Shown: positions 47,506 to 57,042 of the stretch, one piece after another
How the letters are laid out: each line of letters begins with the position of its first letter
Numbering within the stretch: position 1 is the stretch's first letter
Assembly (NCBI GenBank): GCA_905373475.1
Contig: CAJPTC010000010.1
Coordinates: 1 to 64,000, forward strand
Direction of reading: 5' to 3'
Length of the DNA stretch: 64,000 nt
Source: Bacteroidia bacterium
GTDB lineage: Bacteria; Bacteroidota; Bacteroidia; Bacteroidales; CAJPTX01
Notes under the pieces: generated by a model
Told to the model about the DNA's origin: nothing
Databases searched by the model: none
Seen by the model: the letters and a program-made list of their open reading frames with translations, nothing else
Program-made: the position numbers and the translations under genes

Positions 47506-50268
47506 ATGAAACACGCCCCTTATTTACTCTCACTCGCCCTAGTCCTGCTGAGTTCGCAACTACTTTGGGCGCAAAATGAGGTAGCCCGTGGTTTGGTTCG
47601 CGACGAAACCGATGCGCCTATTGCTCTCGCCGTGGTGCTTGCCATACAGCCACAAGACTCTTCAATCGTAGCACACACGGTAACTAATACCGCTGGCGTA
47701 TTTCGCATTCAGGGCGAACTAGCAGGCAAATACTGGTTGCAGGTACATCAGATGGGGTACATAACGAGCAACATCGAAGTAACGCTTCCATTAAGTGCAC
47801 CGCTAGATATTGTATTACGCGACGACCCGAAAGAAATTGAAGCTGTGCGCATAGGTGGACGCCGTGGGGGTATGACTCGCAAAGGAGATACTGTGGGATA
47901 CAACCTGAAAGCATACGCCACTGGGATGGAAAAAACTTTAGGCGATGTACTCGCCAATTTGCCAGGCGTGAAAGTAGCTCCTGATGGGCAGGTAACAGCA
48001 CAAGGTAAAGAGGTTTCTAAAATTCTGTTCAATGGGCGCGACTATTTTGGCGATAACGTAGCTATGGCTACAAAGAATATAGATGCCAATGTAGCCGACA
48101 GCGTGAAGGTTATTCAGGGCTATAGCGAGTACGACATTTTCCGAGGTTTTCGCAACGTAGATAAAACGGTGATAGATGTGGGCGTGAAAGAGGGGATGAT
48201 GAGCAACGTGTTTGGTAAAATAGAAGCTGGAGGCGGCTATAAAAATGCCTACATGGGGCGTGCACAAGCGTACTATATGGGTACAAATCACATGTTTTCG
48301 GCACTTGTAGCCTCTAACAATGTGGCAGAGAGCACCTTTACAATTATGGACTACCTTGCTATGCAAGGCGGGTTGCAAACACCCGATGGGGGATTTCAGG
48401 CGCGTTTTAATCTTGACGAATCGTTAGCCCCTATCGTTAATCCACCACGCGATACCTATACGGCTACTTCGCATGCAGTGAATCTGTTGTACAACTATCA
48501 TCGGCAAAATAGACTTAAGATCACAGCAGCAGCCATGGCGGCAAAAGGAGATAATGAAGGCAAAACAGAACTCTGGCGCACTTTTGTATTGGGGTCGCAG
48601 CAGGGTACATCCTTCTCTACGGGGAGCACGCGCCGCAATGCTGTACAGCATGCTCTGGGCAACTTTGGGATCTCGTATAATCCGATGCAGTCGCTCATGC
48701 TTATGGGCGGCGTTATGGCAGATTTCGGAACTTCCGATTCGCGTAGCGTTTACGACGACTACTACGCATCAAAGCTTACGAACACCGTGGTAGAAGAAAG
48801 CAAACGACCTTTCACATGGAATGTAAAGGGTGGGGCTTATTATAAGCCCAACAAACACCTTTTTTACCTATCTAGCAATACACTCGCCGAAACCAAACGC
48901 CCCATTGCCGACCTAAATGCCTCGGATCTCTACCTCCCACTCGATCTGCTAGATAAAGACGGGCGTTATCTCTTACAGTTTATTGAAAAACAAAATATTA
49001 GCACCAACAACAATGAATTGGGAATTCGCCTCAAGTTGTCGGATAAGCAAGACCTAAAAGTCTGGTTAGCGCATACACATATCGGCAATAGAACGACTTC
49101 GTATTTCGAGAGTGAAAATCCAATCACGGTACAGGCGAGCTTTAACGGAGAGACAAACACAGATCTGACGTTTACACAGGACAAGACTGATCTGGGTGTC
49201 AATTGGCGTTTTGATGATGAAAAACACTTTACGTGGTCAGCCGAATTGGTAGGCTCGTATCTGTCGCAAACTGCGAAACAGCCACAGATAAATCGGCAGC
49301 TCTCAGGCTTATACCTAACACCGAGGCTCTATTTTCGCTATCGTATTCAACCAGACATGTCGCTGCGCGCGGAGTTCTCTTCACAAGTAAAGCCACAAAC
49401 CGCCTCCAGTCTGCGCTATGGAATGCAGATGAATACCTATCGTTCCATCACCCAAAACCACGACTATTCGCGCCTCTTCACTCGCGATCTGAATACTTCC
49501 CTACGCTATCGTTATGACCCCACCGAGAAATCCTATTCGCTGAGTGCTAGTGCGCGCTATGCAAGAAACGAATCGCCTTTTTCGCAGCTCAATCAATTAG
49601 GGTTACTGAGTATTACGAACCCGTTCGGCATCTCCAATAGCGAGAATCTGAAGTTTAGCATTGAGGGGTCTAACCGTTTTGCGGGAATTTGGACACTATC
49701 GCTAGATCTCGATTGGCGCTATGCAACTGCCGATTTGTTGTATAACAACACTTTATCACGCTCTGTAACACAAGGTCCAGAGCTTGAATTTGAAGCACGT
49801 AGTGCCTATTCTTCGCTCTTTAATATGGAATTTGCCATACAGGGTGAACGGCGCGAGCACGCCATTGCCAATAATCCGACAACAATAGATTATTACGCCT
49901 CAGCCAGAGCAAAACTACTTTTTGATTATGCTCCCTTCCGTGCCGAACTTGGCGGTAGCTATTCGCTAAGCGCCTACCGCGACAAAAGTCCACAACTCTT
50001 TGGCTTGGATGCTGAACTCTCCTACTACATCAAGTACGGCATCTCGGCAGTCCTCGTAGGTAGTAACCTTTTGAATATTGATATGCGTGAATGGGTAGAT
50101 ATCTCCTACTCAGACCTTTTCCGTGCCGAGCGCGTCTATCGCTCCATGCCAGGATATGCAATGCTCAAAATTCGTTGGGAGTTCGGACAAAATCGCGATA
50201 AGACTTCGGATCGCTCACGTCGGAAGATGGAAAAATTTAGACGCCACCCCGAGCGTCTGCCTCGGTAG
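47506..50268 (+). CDS. outer-membrane TonB-type/OMP barrel protein, tandem copy 2
   Basis: 920 residues, clearly paralogous to the gene before it over its whole length. The signal peptide (ends LLWAQ), the regulatory-like domain (VARGLVRDETDAPIALAVVL) and the plug segment (TLGDVLANLPGVKVAPDGQV) are closely similar; the barrel is more divergent, with changed loops. The C-terminus after LKIRWEFGQ carries a basic tail of about 23 residues (RSRRKMEKFRRHPERLPR). Copy 1 and copy 2 probably bind different ligands. A bidirectional terminator follows. Confidence 0.85.
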   Translation: MKHAPYLLSLALVLLSSQLLWAQNEVARGLVRDETDAPIALAVVLAIQPQDSSIVAHTVTNTAGVFRIQGELAGKYWLQVHQMGYITSNIEVTLPLSAPLDIVLRDDPKEIEAVRIGGRRGGMTRKGDTVGYNLKAYATGMEKTLGDVLANLPGVKVAPDGQVTAQGKEVSKILFNGRDYFGDNVAMATKNIDANVADSVKVIQGYSEYDIFRGFRNVDKTVIDVGVKEGMMSNVFGKIEAGGGYKNAYMGRAQAYYMGTNHMFSALVASNNVAESTFTIMDYLAMQGGLQTPDGGFQARFNLDESLAPIVNPPRDTYTATSHAVNLLYNYHRQNRLKITAAAMAAKGDNEGKTELWRTFVLGSQQGTSFSTGSTRRNAVQHALGNFGISYNPMQSLMLMGGVMADFGTSDSRSVYDDYYASKLTNTVVEESKRPFTWNVKGGAYYKPNKHLFYLSSNTLAETKRPIADLNASDLYLPLDLLDKDGRYLLQFIEKQNISTNNNELGIRLKLSDKQDLKVWLAHTHIGNRTTSYFESENPITVQASFNGETNTDLTFTQDKTDLGVNWRFDDEKHFTWSAELVGSYLSQTAKQPQINRQLSGLYLTPRLYFRYRIQPDMSLRAEFSSQVKPQTASSLRYGMQMNTYRSITQNHDYSRLFTRDLNTSLRYRYDPTEKSYSLSASARYARNESPFSQLNQLGLLSITNPFGISNSENLKFSIEGSNRFAGIWTLSLDLDWRYATADLLYNNTLSRSVTQGPELEFEARSAYSSLFNMEFAIQGERREHAIANNPTTIDYYASARAKLLFDYAPFRAELGGSYSLSAYRDKSPQLFGLDAELSYYIKYGISAVLVGSNLLNIDMREWVDISYSDLFRAERVYRSMPGYAMLKIRWEFGQNRDKTSDRSRRKMEKFRRHPERLPR

Positions 50269-50302
50269 AATCTTGTAAACGGGTGTATAGAGTACACTTC
50301 AC

Positions 50303-50339
50303 AAAAAAAGGCGGTGGCTTACGCACACCGCCTTTTTTA
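50303..50339. terminator. bidirectional terminator between barrel copy 2 and flavodoxin
   Basis: AAAAAAGGCGGTG and CACCGCCTTTTTT form a 13-bp stem around a 9-base loop with T-runs on both strands. It serves the plus-strand barrel gene and the convergent flavodoxin gene. Confidence 0.9.
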
Positions 50340-50371
50340 TTTGCGCCATAAGCTGCGCGTAATAATTCTCG

Positions 50372-50866
50372 CTACTTAGTGAATAAGGGTTTCACAACCT
50401 TAAGCCACTCATCTATCTTCTCCTGAACCTTCGGATCGGCTTTGTCTAGGCACAAACCAAGCATTCGCCCACCACGTTGCATGCGCGAGAAGGTAAACGT
50501 ATATCCGCAGGCACATACATCGCCCACGAAACGTGCACCACTAAAGCGGAGTTTGTCGTAGAAATCGGCAGCACCAGAACAGAAGCTATCGGGGTGACGC
50601 TCCTGATTTCCGACACCAACTATTGCTACATTCTTCCCATTAAAATCTACCGTGTGCAGAAGCTTTACCTTGCTCCCCCAGTCTTCCATCAGAGCACCGA
50701 AGAAGTAGCTAGAGGCCATCAGAATTACATTGTCGTAGCCCGCAATAGCATCTACGTTTGTGTCCTTCATATTGTGCAGATCTGCCCCCAAATGTTCAGC
50801 CAATTGCTTTGCGAAGGTTTCGGTTACCCCACCTTTACTCGCATAGAAAATACCCGTCTTGCCCAT
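50372..50866 (-). CDS. flavodoxin
   Basis: 164 residues. FMN phosphate loop KTGIFYASKGGVTETFAK near 3-20 (a variant of the usual S-x-T-G-x-T), VDAIAGYDNVILMASSYFF near 48-66, EDWGSKV, and NVAIVGVGNQERHPDSFCSG near 85-104 match a long-chain flavodoxin that carries electrons in place of ferredoxin. The ATG at 50866 has TAGGAG 7-12 bases upstream and is preferred to an ORF that starts 11 codons earlier. It is a single gene. Confidence 0.9.
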   Translation of the reverse strand: MGKTGIFYASKGGVTETFAKQLAEHLGADLHNMKDTNVDAIAGYDNVILMASSYFFGALMEDWGSKVKLLHTVDFNGKNVAIVGVGNQERHPDSFCSGAADFYDKLRFSGARFVGDVCACGYTFTFSRMQRGGRMLGLCLDKADPKVQEKIDEWLKVVKPLFTK

Positions 50867-51065
50867 TTTTATTTCTCCTATTTCGTTAATAGTCCTCATC
50901 CTACTTTAACTACAAAGCAAAATAATTGTTTGTCGTAAAAATTCCCTCTTAGCTTTCACTCCCCTCTATTTAGACACCTCCATTGTTCGTTGCAACCGTT
51001 GTTTATCGCCAATTGGTTCACAATGGGTATAAATTACATTTCGTGCCAGACTCGTTGGTCGTGAC

Positions 51066-51073
51066 TATTTTTG
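51066..51073 (+). promoter_or_regulatory. -7 box of the methyl-accepting protein gene
   Basis: TATTTTTG is a perfect TAnnTTTG match 69 bases before the ATG at 51143. No TTTG lies at the 19-base spacing. Confidence 0.45.
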
Positions 51074-51142
51074 TTAACTTTTTATTCTGAAAGACGTAAC
51101 CCAGAATAGGGAGTTTACCACGTAGAGGAAACTAAGCATTCA

Positions 51143-53020
51143 ATGAAAAATAGGTCTATATTATTTCGTATCAGTTTGTTGGTAGGGTGCGGTGCAGGAC
51201 TAGTGATGTTGGTTCTGGCATTTTTACCCTTCAATCGGTTAAAGAAAGCAGGCTACGAGCGTCTGGTGCAGCAAGTAGAAGACGCATCGCTCGATCTCAC
51301 ATCACGCATCTCCAGCGACCTTGCACAGGGTGTTTCCTTTACTCGGGCAACGGCAAGACTCCTTTCGGGCGAGGTGACACTCTCCCGTCCGCAAGTTATG
51401 GAGATGGTAGAGAATCTACTCCCCCATTACCCATTTGTAACGGGCGTTGGACTTGTATATGAGCCCAATGGCTTTGATGGGAAAGACTCGCTCCACCTCA
51501 ACGAGAGAGGTAGTGGCTTTCATGGGCGTTTTTTGCCCTACATCGTTATGGGGCAAGACGGCAAGGCTCACTTCAGCGATACGAGTCATACTCACATTGA
51601 CCCCGAAATTGGTACATGGTATTTTGAGCCGAAGCGCACTAAAAAAGCTTTTGCGAGTGACGCATATCACCTAGATATCCTTGATCGTAAAGACGTACTA
51701 CTCTTTTCTTTTGCCGAACCCATTCTGAAAGAGAACCATTTTGCAGGGGTCGTTGCAGCAGATATTGAGCTAGAGCGTATCGTAGCGTGGGTAAACAACG
51801 CAGACGCCTTGGCTGGCTTAGCTACTGTTTCGTTGTACTCGCCCACAGGCAAACTTGCCTCCACCACCGACAAAGCTAATGCGCTCGCTACTTTTGATTG
51901 GGAACGGCTTTCCACTACCGAACAGAATGCCCTCTTGGCCAAAGAACGAATACTCCACGAAGAGGGGAATCATGTAAGCTACATTACCCCGTTCTTCATG
52001 AGCACGTGCGAGAAACCAGTTCTCCTCAGTATAGACTTTAATAAGGGCATTGCCATGCAGCGTGCATATCGGCAGATGGCCATGATATTGCTACTTGGCG
52101 GCGTACTGTGCGTAGTCCTGTTTGTGGTGGTGCTATACTTGCTGCGCAGTTTGTTGCGCCCTATTCATCTCATTGCAAACCGACTTGGCGATCTGGCACA
52201 AGGCAACCTGATAACAGAGTCTATAGGGTATGAAAGCCGAAGCGATGAACTCGGACTCATGGCACAAAGCTTTCAAGGCATGGTCTCTCAATTGCGCGGA
52301 GTAATTGGCGCAATAACCACCTCTACACACGAACTGAATGCGAACAGTACGCATATTCATTCGTCGTCGCAAGCTATTGCCGATGCAGCGCAAAACAGTG
52401 CAGCATCTACCGAAGAAGTACTAGCGCAATGTACGAGCGTTCTCGAGGTGAGTCAGCACAATTTGGAGATGGCAAATCAGACAGCAAACGACGTTCGTGA
52501 CGCACAGGGCTCGCTGAAGGATCTAACGGTTAGCATCAATGAGACGAATCGGACTCTGGAAGAAATTGTAAACCGTGAAATGCTCTTGGCAGAGATAGCC
52601 TCGCAAACCAACATTTTAGCGTTGAACGCTGCAGTAGAAGCTGCGCGCGCAGGAGAAGCAGGACGCGGCTTCTCGGTAGTAGCTACTGAGGTGAGAGTAT
52701 TAGCCGAAAGGAGTGCAGAGATTGTAAGCGGCATAAACGAGCTTCGTAGGAACTCTCAAAAAATCTCGGAAACGACTCTCGCAGATCTCAATCAACTGCA
52801 AAAGGTTTTAGAGAGCATCATCGGCTACATGGAACAGATGAACACCAATAGTCATCAGATTACCGATGCCATGGGGCAAATTGATGTTGCCATGAATAGC
52901 CTCAGCAGTACTGCGCAAGTAAATGCCACTTCCTCAGATCAGTTGGCAACCGAGAGCGAAAGCATCGTAGAGCGTGTAAACAACCTCAAGCAAGAGGTAG
53001 CTCATTTCCACATAGATTAG
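51143..53020 (+). CDS. methyl-accepting chemotaxis-type receptor
   Basis: 625 residues. Membrane helix 1 about 7-29, an extracytoplasmic double-Cache-like sensor (FVTGVGLVYEPN; GTWYFEPKRTKKAFASDAYH; FAGVVAADIELERI), membrane helix 2 about 315-337, HAMP (SLLRPIHLIANRLGDLAQGN) and the signalling coiled coil with EIASQTNILALNAAVEAARA near 483-503. This tip binds CheA/CheW in motile bacteria. No che or flagellar genes are in the window, and Porphyromonas-type bacteria are non-motile, so it may sense through another kinase. The S4 gene follows after 13 bases. Confidence 0.9.
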   Translation: MKNRSILFRISLLVGCGAGLVMLVLAFLPFNRLKKAGYERLVQQVEDASLDLTSRISSDLAQGVSFTRATARLLSGEVTLSRPQVMEMVENLLPHYPFVTGVGLVYEPNGFDGKDSLHLNERGSGFHGRFLPYIVMGQDGKAHFSDTSHTHIDPEIGTWYFEPKRTKKAFASDAYHLDILDRKDVLLFSFAEPILKENHFAGVVAADIELERIVAWVNNADALAGLATVSLYSPTGKLASTTDKANALATFDWERLSTTEQNALLAKERILHEEGNHVSYITPFFMSTCEKPVLLSIDFNKGIAMQRAYRQMAMILLLGGVLCVVLFVVVLYLLRSLLRPIHLIANRLGDLAQGNLITESIGYESRSDELGLMAQSFQGMVSQLRGVIGAITTSTHELNANSTHIHSSSQAIADAAQNSAASTEEVLAQCTSVLEVSQHNLEMANQTANDVRDAQGSLKDLTVSINETNRTLEEIVNREMLLAEIASQTNILALNAAVEAARAGEAGRGFSVVATEVRVLAERSAEIVSGINELRRNSQKISETTLADLNQLQKVLESIIGYMEQMNTNSHQITDAMGQIDVAMNSLSSTAQVNATSSDQLATESESIVERVNNLKQEVAHFHID

Positions 53021-53033
53021 CACATATTAGCCA

Positions 53034-53252
53034 ATGCCTAAAACGGAATTCTCGCTCGAAGGTACGGAGTACATAGAGCTCATCCGCCTGCTAAAATATG
53101 TTGGTATAGCCAAAAATGGCGGACATGCACAGGAATTGGTCGTACAGGGCGCTGTCCTTCGCAATGGGATGCCCGAACTGCGGAAACGCGCCAAACTGCG
53201 AGCAGGCGACCTAATACGAGTAGGCGAAGACGAAATACTCATTAAAGCTTAG
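53034..53252 (+). CDS. S4-domain RNA-binding protein (YbcJ-like)
   Basis: 72 residues forming almost only an S4 domain: YIELIRLLKYVGIAKNGGHA, then VVQGAVLRNGMPELRKRAKL and RVGEDEI. YbcJ-type S4 proteins are thought to bind structured RNA; the target is unknown. It starts 13 bases after the methyl-accepting gene and 61 bases before sppA. Confidence 0.88.
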   Translation: MPKTEFSLEGTEYIELIRLLKYVGIAKNGGHAQELVVQGAVLRNGMPELRKRAKLRAGDLIRVGEDEILIKA

Positions 53253-53313
53253 AGTCTCTGTTTTTGCCTACTTTTACGTGTGTAATCTATCAATACGAAA
53301 TATTTAGTAAGGT

Positions 53314-55092
53314 ATGAAGTCTTTCTTTAGGACAGTCTTAGCCGTAGTTGTAGGCATACTGCTCGTACAATTGTTTTCTCTATTTCTCATCTTTTCGATG
53401 ATTGGCGTGATGGGAGCACTGGAAAGTGTTGAAGATATCAAAGCCCACACAGTCCTGACCGTAGATCTTACGAAAACGATAACGGATAAGGAGGTGAACG
53501 ATCCTCTCGCCAATCTGAATTTTAGGAGCTTAAAGCTCCCCGAGCAAAATACACTTTATGCCGCACTGCGTGCTATTGAGTATGCCAAGTCGGATGACAA
53601 AATCGAAGGTATCCTGATTAGAGCCGATGGGCTACAGATGTCGATTAGTACAGCACAAGAGATTCGTGATGCCATTGCCGATTTCCGTAGCAGTGGCAAG
53701 TTTGTTTATGCCTACGGTTCAGGCTATGGGCAATTCCCGTACTATGTAGCGTCAGTGGCAGACAGTGTATTTATTCACCCAATGGGCGAAATGATGTGGT
53801 TTGGCTTGGCATCACAAAATTTCTACCTCAAGGATGCTTTAGCAAAGTGGGGAATTGAACCACAGATTATTCGTCACGGAAAGTACAAATCGGCTGTAGA
53901 ACCCTTCATGGAAAACGAGATGAGCATGGCTAACCACGAGCAGACCATGACCTATCTGACTTCGATGTGGAACTATACCACAAATGCTGTTGCCACAGCA
54001 CGCCAGATTTCTGTTGAAGAACTCAATATGTTTGCCGAAGGGCGCGTTGCCTTCCTACCCAAACAGGCACTAGAAGCAGAGCTTGTGGACGGAATCTATT
54101 ACGCCGATCAGATGGACTCGATGCTTCTTGCCAAAACGGGACGAAAAGCTGATGAAAAATTGCGCACTGTCTCTTTGCACGATTATTCACAATATGTGCA
54201 ACAACAGCAATCTTTAGATCTCTCCGCCGAGAAAATCGCCTTAGTCTATGCCATGGGCGAAATAAATGATGGCGATGAGGACGACTCTGCAATTGGAGGC
54301 GACGCTTATGCTGAGATTTTCTCGCAGCTTCGTAAAGATTCTACCATCAAAGCGGTAGTACTCCGCGTTAATTCGCCTGGGGGTAGTGCTTTTGCTTCGG
54401 AGGTAATGTGGCGCGAACTTACGCGTTTGCGCGAGAAAAAACCGCTTATTGTCTCTATGGGTACTTACGCCGCATCGGGCGGATACTATATCTCAGCGCC
54501 CGCAGACTACATCGTGGCAAGTCCGCTTACGCTTACGGGGTCTATTGGCGTATTTGGTATGTATATGACGTATGGCAAACTGCTCCGCGAGAAATTATCA
54601 GTATACCCACGGGTGGTTAAAACGCATTCACACTCCGATATAGGCTCTGTTATGCGCCCACTGGATGCGTTTGAAAGAGAACTGATGCAACAGTCGGTAG
54701 AGAATACCTATTCTATCTTTTTGAGCCGTGTGGCAGAAGGACGTAAGAAAACTTCAGAAGCTGTCGATTCTATCGGACAAGGGCGGGTTTGGAGTGGCCT
54801 TGATGCACAACGCCTAGGGTTAGTTGACGAGCTGGGCGGGCTAGATCGTGCAATTGCCGTAGCAGCTGAGCGCGCAAATATCGCAGACAATTACCGCCTC
54901 GCCGTTTATCCAAAGCAAGAACTTTCGTTCTTCAACGGAATGGTGAACAGCTTCCTCACCTCAAAGGCGCAACTTGCAAAACAGATTTTTGGAATCTCTG
55001 ACCCCGAACAGGAGTTTGTAGAGAACATCGAACGCCTGCTCAAGAAACGAGGCATACGTGCGGAGATGCCTTACATGATCGAAATCCGTTAG
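53314..55092 (+). CDS. sppA: signal peptide peptidase SppA, long (67K) type
   Basis: 592 residues. One N-terminal membrane helix (about 5-30) and two tandem protease domains. The first carries the catalytic Lys in IRHGKYKSAVEPFMENEM; the second carries VLRVNSPGGSAFASEVMWRE and the nucleophile Ser in YAASGGYYISAPAD. SppA digests leftover signal peptides in the membrane. It is followed after 7 bases by lpxK, so sppA-lpxK-punA form an operon. Confidence 0.95.
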   Translation: MKSFFRTVLAVVVGILLVQLFSLFLIFSMIGVMGALESVEDIKAHTVLTVDLTKTITDKEVNDPLANLNFRSLKLPEQNTLYAALRAIEYAKSDDKIEGILIRADGLQMSISTAQEIRDAIADFRSSGKFVYAYGSGYGQFPYYVASVADSVFIHPMGEMMWFGLASQNFYLKDALAKWGIEPQIIRHGKYKSAVEPFMENEMSMANHEQTMTYLTSMWNYTTNAVATARQISVEELNMFAEGRVAFLPKQALEAELVDGIYYADQMDSMLLAKTGRKADEKLRTVSLHDYSQYVQQQQSLDLSAEKIALVYAMGEINDGDEDDSAIGGDAYAEIFSQLRKDSTIKAVVLRVNSPGGSAFASEVMWRELTRLREKKPLIVSMGTYAASGGYYISAPADYIVASPLTLTGSIGVFGMYMTYGKLLREKLSVYPRVVKTHSHSDIGSVMRPLDAFERELMQQSVENTYSIFLSRVAEGRKKTSEAVDSIGQGRVWSGLDAQRLGLVDELGGLDRAIAVAAERANIADNYRLAVYPKQELSFFNGMVNSFLTSKAQLAKQIFGISDPEQEFVENIERLLKKRGIRAEMPYMIEIR

Positions 55093-55099
55093 TTGACGC

Positions 55100-56131
55100 A
55101 TGTTTGCGTGGCTTCGTAAGGCTGTTTCATACGTCTTCGGAGGCGTGCTACGTGTGCGGCATTGGCTGTACGACAACGGATATTTTAAGAGTTACACGGC
55201 AGATGTGCCTACAATCTGCGTTGGAAACTTAGCAGTAGGCGGTACGGGGAAATCGCCGATAGTGGCGGCGCTTATGGAACGTTTTGGTACGCGCCGCGGT
55301 GCAGTGATGCTGAGTAGAGGGTATGGTCGTACTACACGGGGCTTTCGTGTGGTACGACCTTCTTCGTTAGCGCGCGAGGTGGGCGATGAACCCCTCCAGC
55401 TCAAACTCCGCACACCAGAGAACCGTGTCGTTGTGTGCGAAGACCGTGTGGCAGGGTGTCGACAAATTTTGCAGGAGTATCCCGATTGTGAGTTGATTGT
55501 GCTCGACGATGCCTTTCAACACAGGCGTTTACGTTCGTCGGTTAACCTCCTCCTTACTCGGTTCGATAATCCGTTTTCAACCGATTTTTTGTTGCCCTAT
55601 GGTCGTTTGCGCGATCTGAAATGCCGTGCACGCTATGCTGATGCCATTGTGGTAACCAACGTGCCAACCCAAGCTTCGCTAACAGAGTGCGAACAGCTCG
55701 CAAAACAATTGCAGAGTTACCCCGAACAACCTGTACTCTATTCAGGACTCTGCTACGGTGAGCCGCGAAACCTTACAGGCGAATTGTTTGAAAATAGCGC
55801 ACTGCAAGGCAACGTTTATGGGTTAGCGGGCATAGCTAATCCCGCATCCTTTTTTGAATACATCGCTACCCTGCACGAGATTCGCGACTACCTTACCTAC
55901 AACGATCATCATCGTTTCACACGTCGCGAAATAACACTCCTCGAACGTATTGTTACCCACGACGGTTGGATTATTACTACCGAGAAGGACGCTACACGCC
56001 TGCGAGAACTTGTTGCTCCTGAAAGCTATTTAAGTCACCGAATTCTTTATATCCCCATTCACATCGTTTGGTTGTGGGAGAGTGAGAAAAAACTAGAACT
56101 TATTTTGAAAAATGAACTTGAAAAGGATTGA
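55100..56131 (+). CDS. lpxK: tetraacyldisaccharide 4'-kinase
   Basis: Lipid A pathway, inner membrane: phosphorylates the 4' position of the disaccharide precursor. 343 residues. N-terminal hydrophobic helix, VGNLAVGGTGKSP (Walker A, 41-53), AVMLSRGYGRTTRGF, VGDEP, VLDDAFQHRRL, and a C-terminal TEKDATRL. Overlaps punA by 20 bases. Its presence shows the organism makes lipid A. Confidence 0.96.
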   Translation: MFAWLRKAVSYVFGGVLRVRHWLYDNGYFKSYTADVPTICVGNLAVGGTGKSPIVAALMERFGTRRGAVMLSRGYGRTTRGFRVVRPSSLAREVGDEPLQLKLRTPENRVVVCEDRVAGCRQILQEYPDCELIVLDDAFQHRRLRSSVNLLLTRFDNPFSTDFLLPYGRLRDLKCRARYADAIVVTNVPTQASLTECEQLAKQLQSYPEQPVLYSGLCYGEPRNLTGELFENSALQGNVYGLAGIANPASFFEYIATLHEIRDYLTYNDHHRFTRREITLLERIVTHDGWIITTEKDATRLRELVAPESYLSHRILYIPIHIVWLWESEKKLELILKNELEKD

Positions 56132-56927
56132 AGAGCGCGCTGCTTATTTTCTACGCAAACGTCTTCCAGAAGCCCCCAAATTTGCGCTTGTACTAGGGTC
56201 AGGGTTAGATAGTATCATGGAGCAGGCAGAAGTAGAACAAGAGGTGGCGTACGAAGAAATTCCAGGCTTTCATGGTTCGTCGGTAGCAGGGCATGCAGGG
56301 CGACTTGCCTATTGCCGTATCAATGGAGTACGGGTACTTGTTCTCCGTGGTCGGTGGCATTACTACGAGGGCTATAATATGCAGGAGGTTACCTCTTACG
56401 TCAGGGTGCTACGTGCCATTGGTGTACAGCGTTTAATACTTACCAATGCAAGTGGAGGCGTAAATCCAGCCTTTCGTGCGGGCGATCTCATGCTGATAAC
56501 CGACCACATAAACCTGATGCCCAACCCCCTCATAGGTCCTAATGACGATACACTCGGTTCGCGTTTCCCCACAATGCATCAGGCGTATGCTTTGGATACG
56601 ATTGAATTGGCGCGTGCCACTGCAGAGCGTGAAAAAATAACCCTGCACGAAGGGTGCTACCTAGGCACTACAGGACCTTCTTTTGAAACGCCGCATGAAT
56701 ACAACTTCTATCGTATTGTAGGGGCAGATGCGGTAGGCATGTCTACTGTGCCCGAAGTGATTGTAGCCAACCACTGTGGCTTAAAAGTACTAGCCTTCTC
56801 AATGATCTCTAATGTTGGAGGGCTGGATAGGCATCTGGAAGTATCGCACGAAGAAGTACAAGAAGTAGGTGCACGAGCTAGTGAAAATTTGGCGCGGCTA
56901 CTGCTCGCTATATTCCCGAAACTGTAG
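56112..56927 (+). CDS. punA: purine nucleoside phosphorylase
   Basis: 271 residues of the trimeric PNP family: FALVLGSGLDSIMEQAEVEQ, VRVLVLRGRWHYYEGYNMQE, LTNASGGVNPAFRAGDLML, ITDHINLMPNPL, GPSFETPHEYNF, VGMSTVPEVIVANH. It splits purine nucleosides to base and ribose-1-phosphate for salvage. The ATG at 56112 lies within the end of lpxK, giving a 20-base overlap. Confidence 0.95.
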   Translation: MNLKRIEERAAYFLRKRLPEAPKFALVLGSGLDSIMEQAEVEQEVAYEEIPGFHGSSVAGHAGRLAYCRINGVRVLVLRGRWHYYEGYNMQEVTSYVRVLRAIGVQRLILTNASGGVNPAFRAGDLMLITDHINLMPNPLIGPNDDTLGSRFPTMHQAYALDTIELARATAEREKITLHEGCYLGTTGPSFETPHEYNFYRIVGADAVGMSTVPEVIVANHCGLKVLAFSMISNVGGLDRHLEVSHEEVQEVGARASENLARLLLAIFPKL

Positions 56928-56963
56928 CAAGGAACAGACCAGTTTCCTTGCAGTCGCTGCAAC

Positions 56964-57000
56964 AAAAAACTCGCGCCCCTCTCCATGAGAGAAACGCGAG
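56964..57000 (-). terminator. terminator of the grpE-dnaJ-DUF438 run
   Basis: On the minus strand CTCGCG/CGCGAG with an inner CTCTC/GAGAG pairing is followed by six T. It lies about 43 bases after the stop of the DUF438 gene. An additional GCAAGGAA/TTCCTTGC stem at 56927-56950, without T-run, lies just after punA. Confidence 0.8.
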
Positions 57001-57042
57001 CCAATCAAACTATATTGGAGGATATCTGCTAGAATAGTACTG

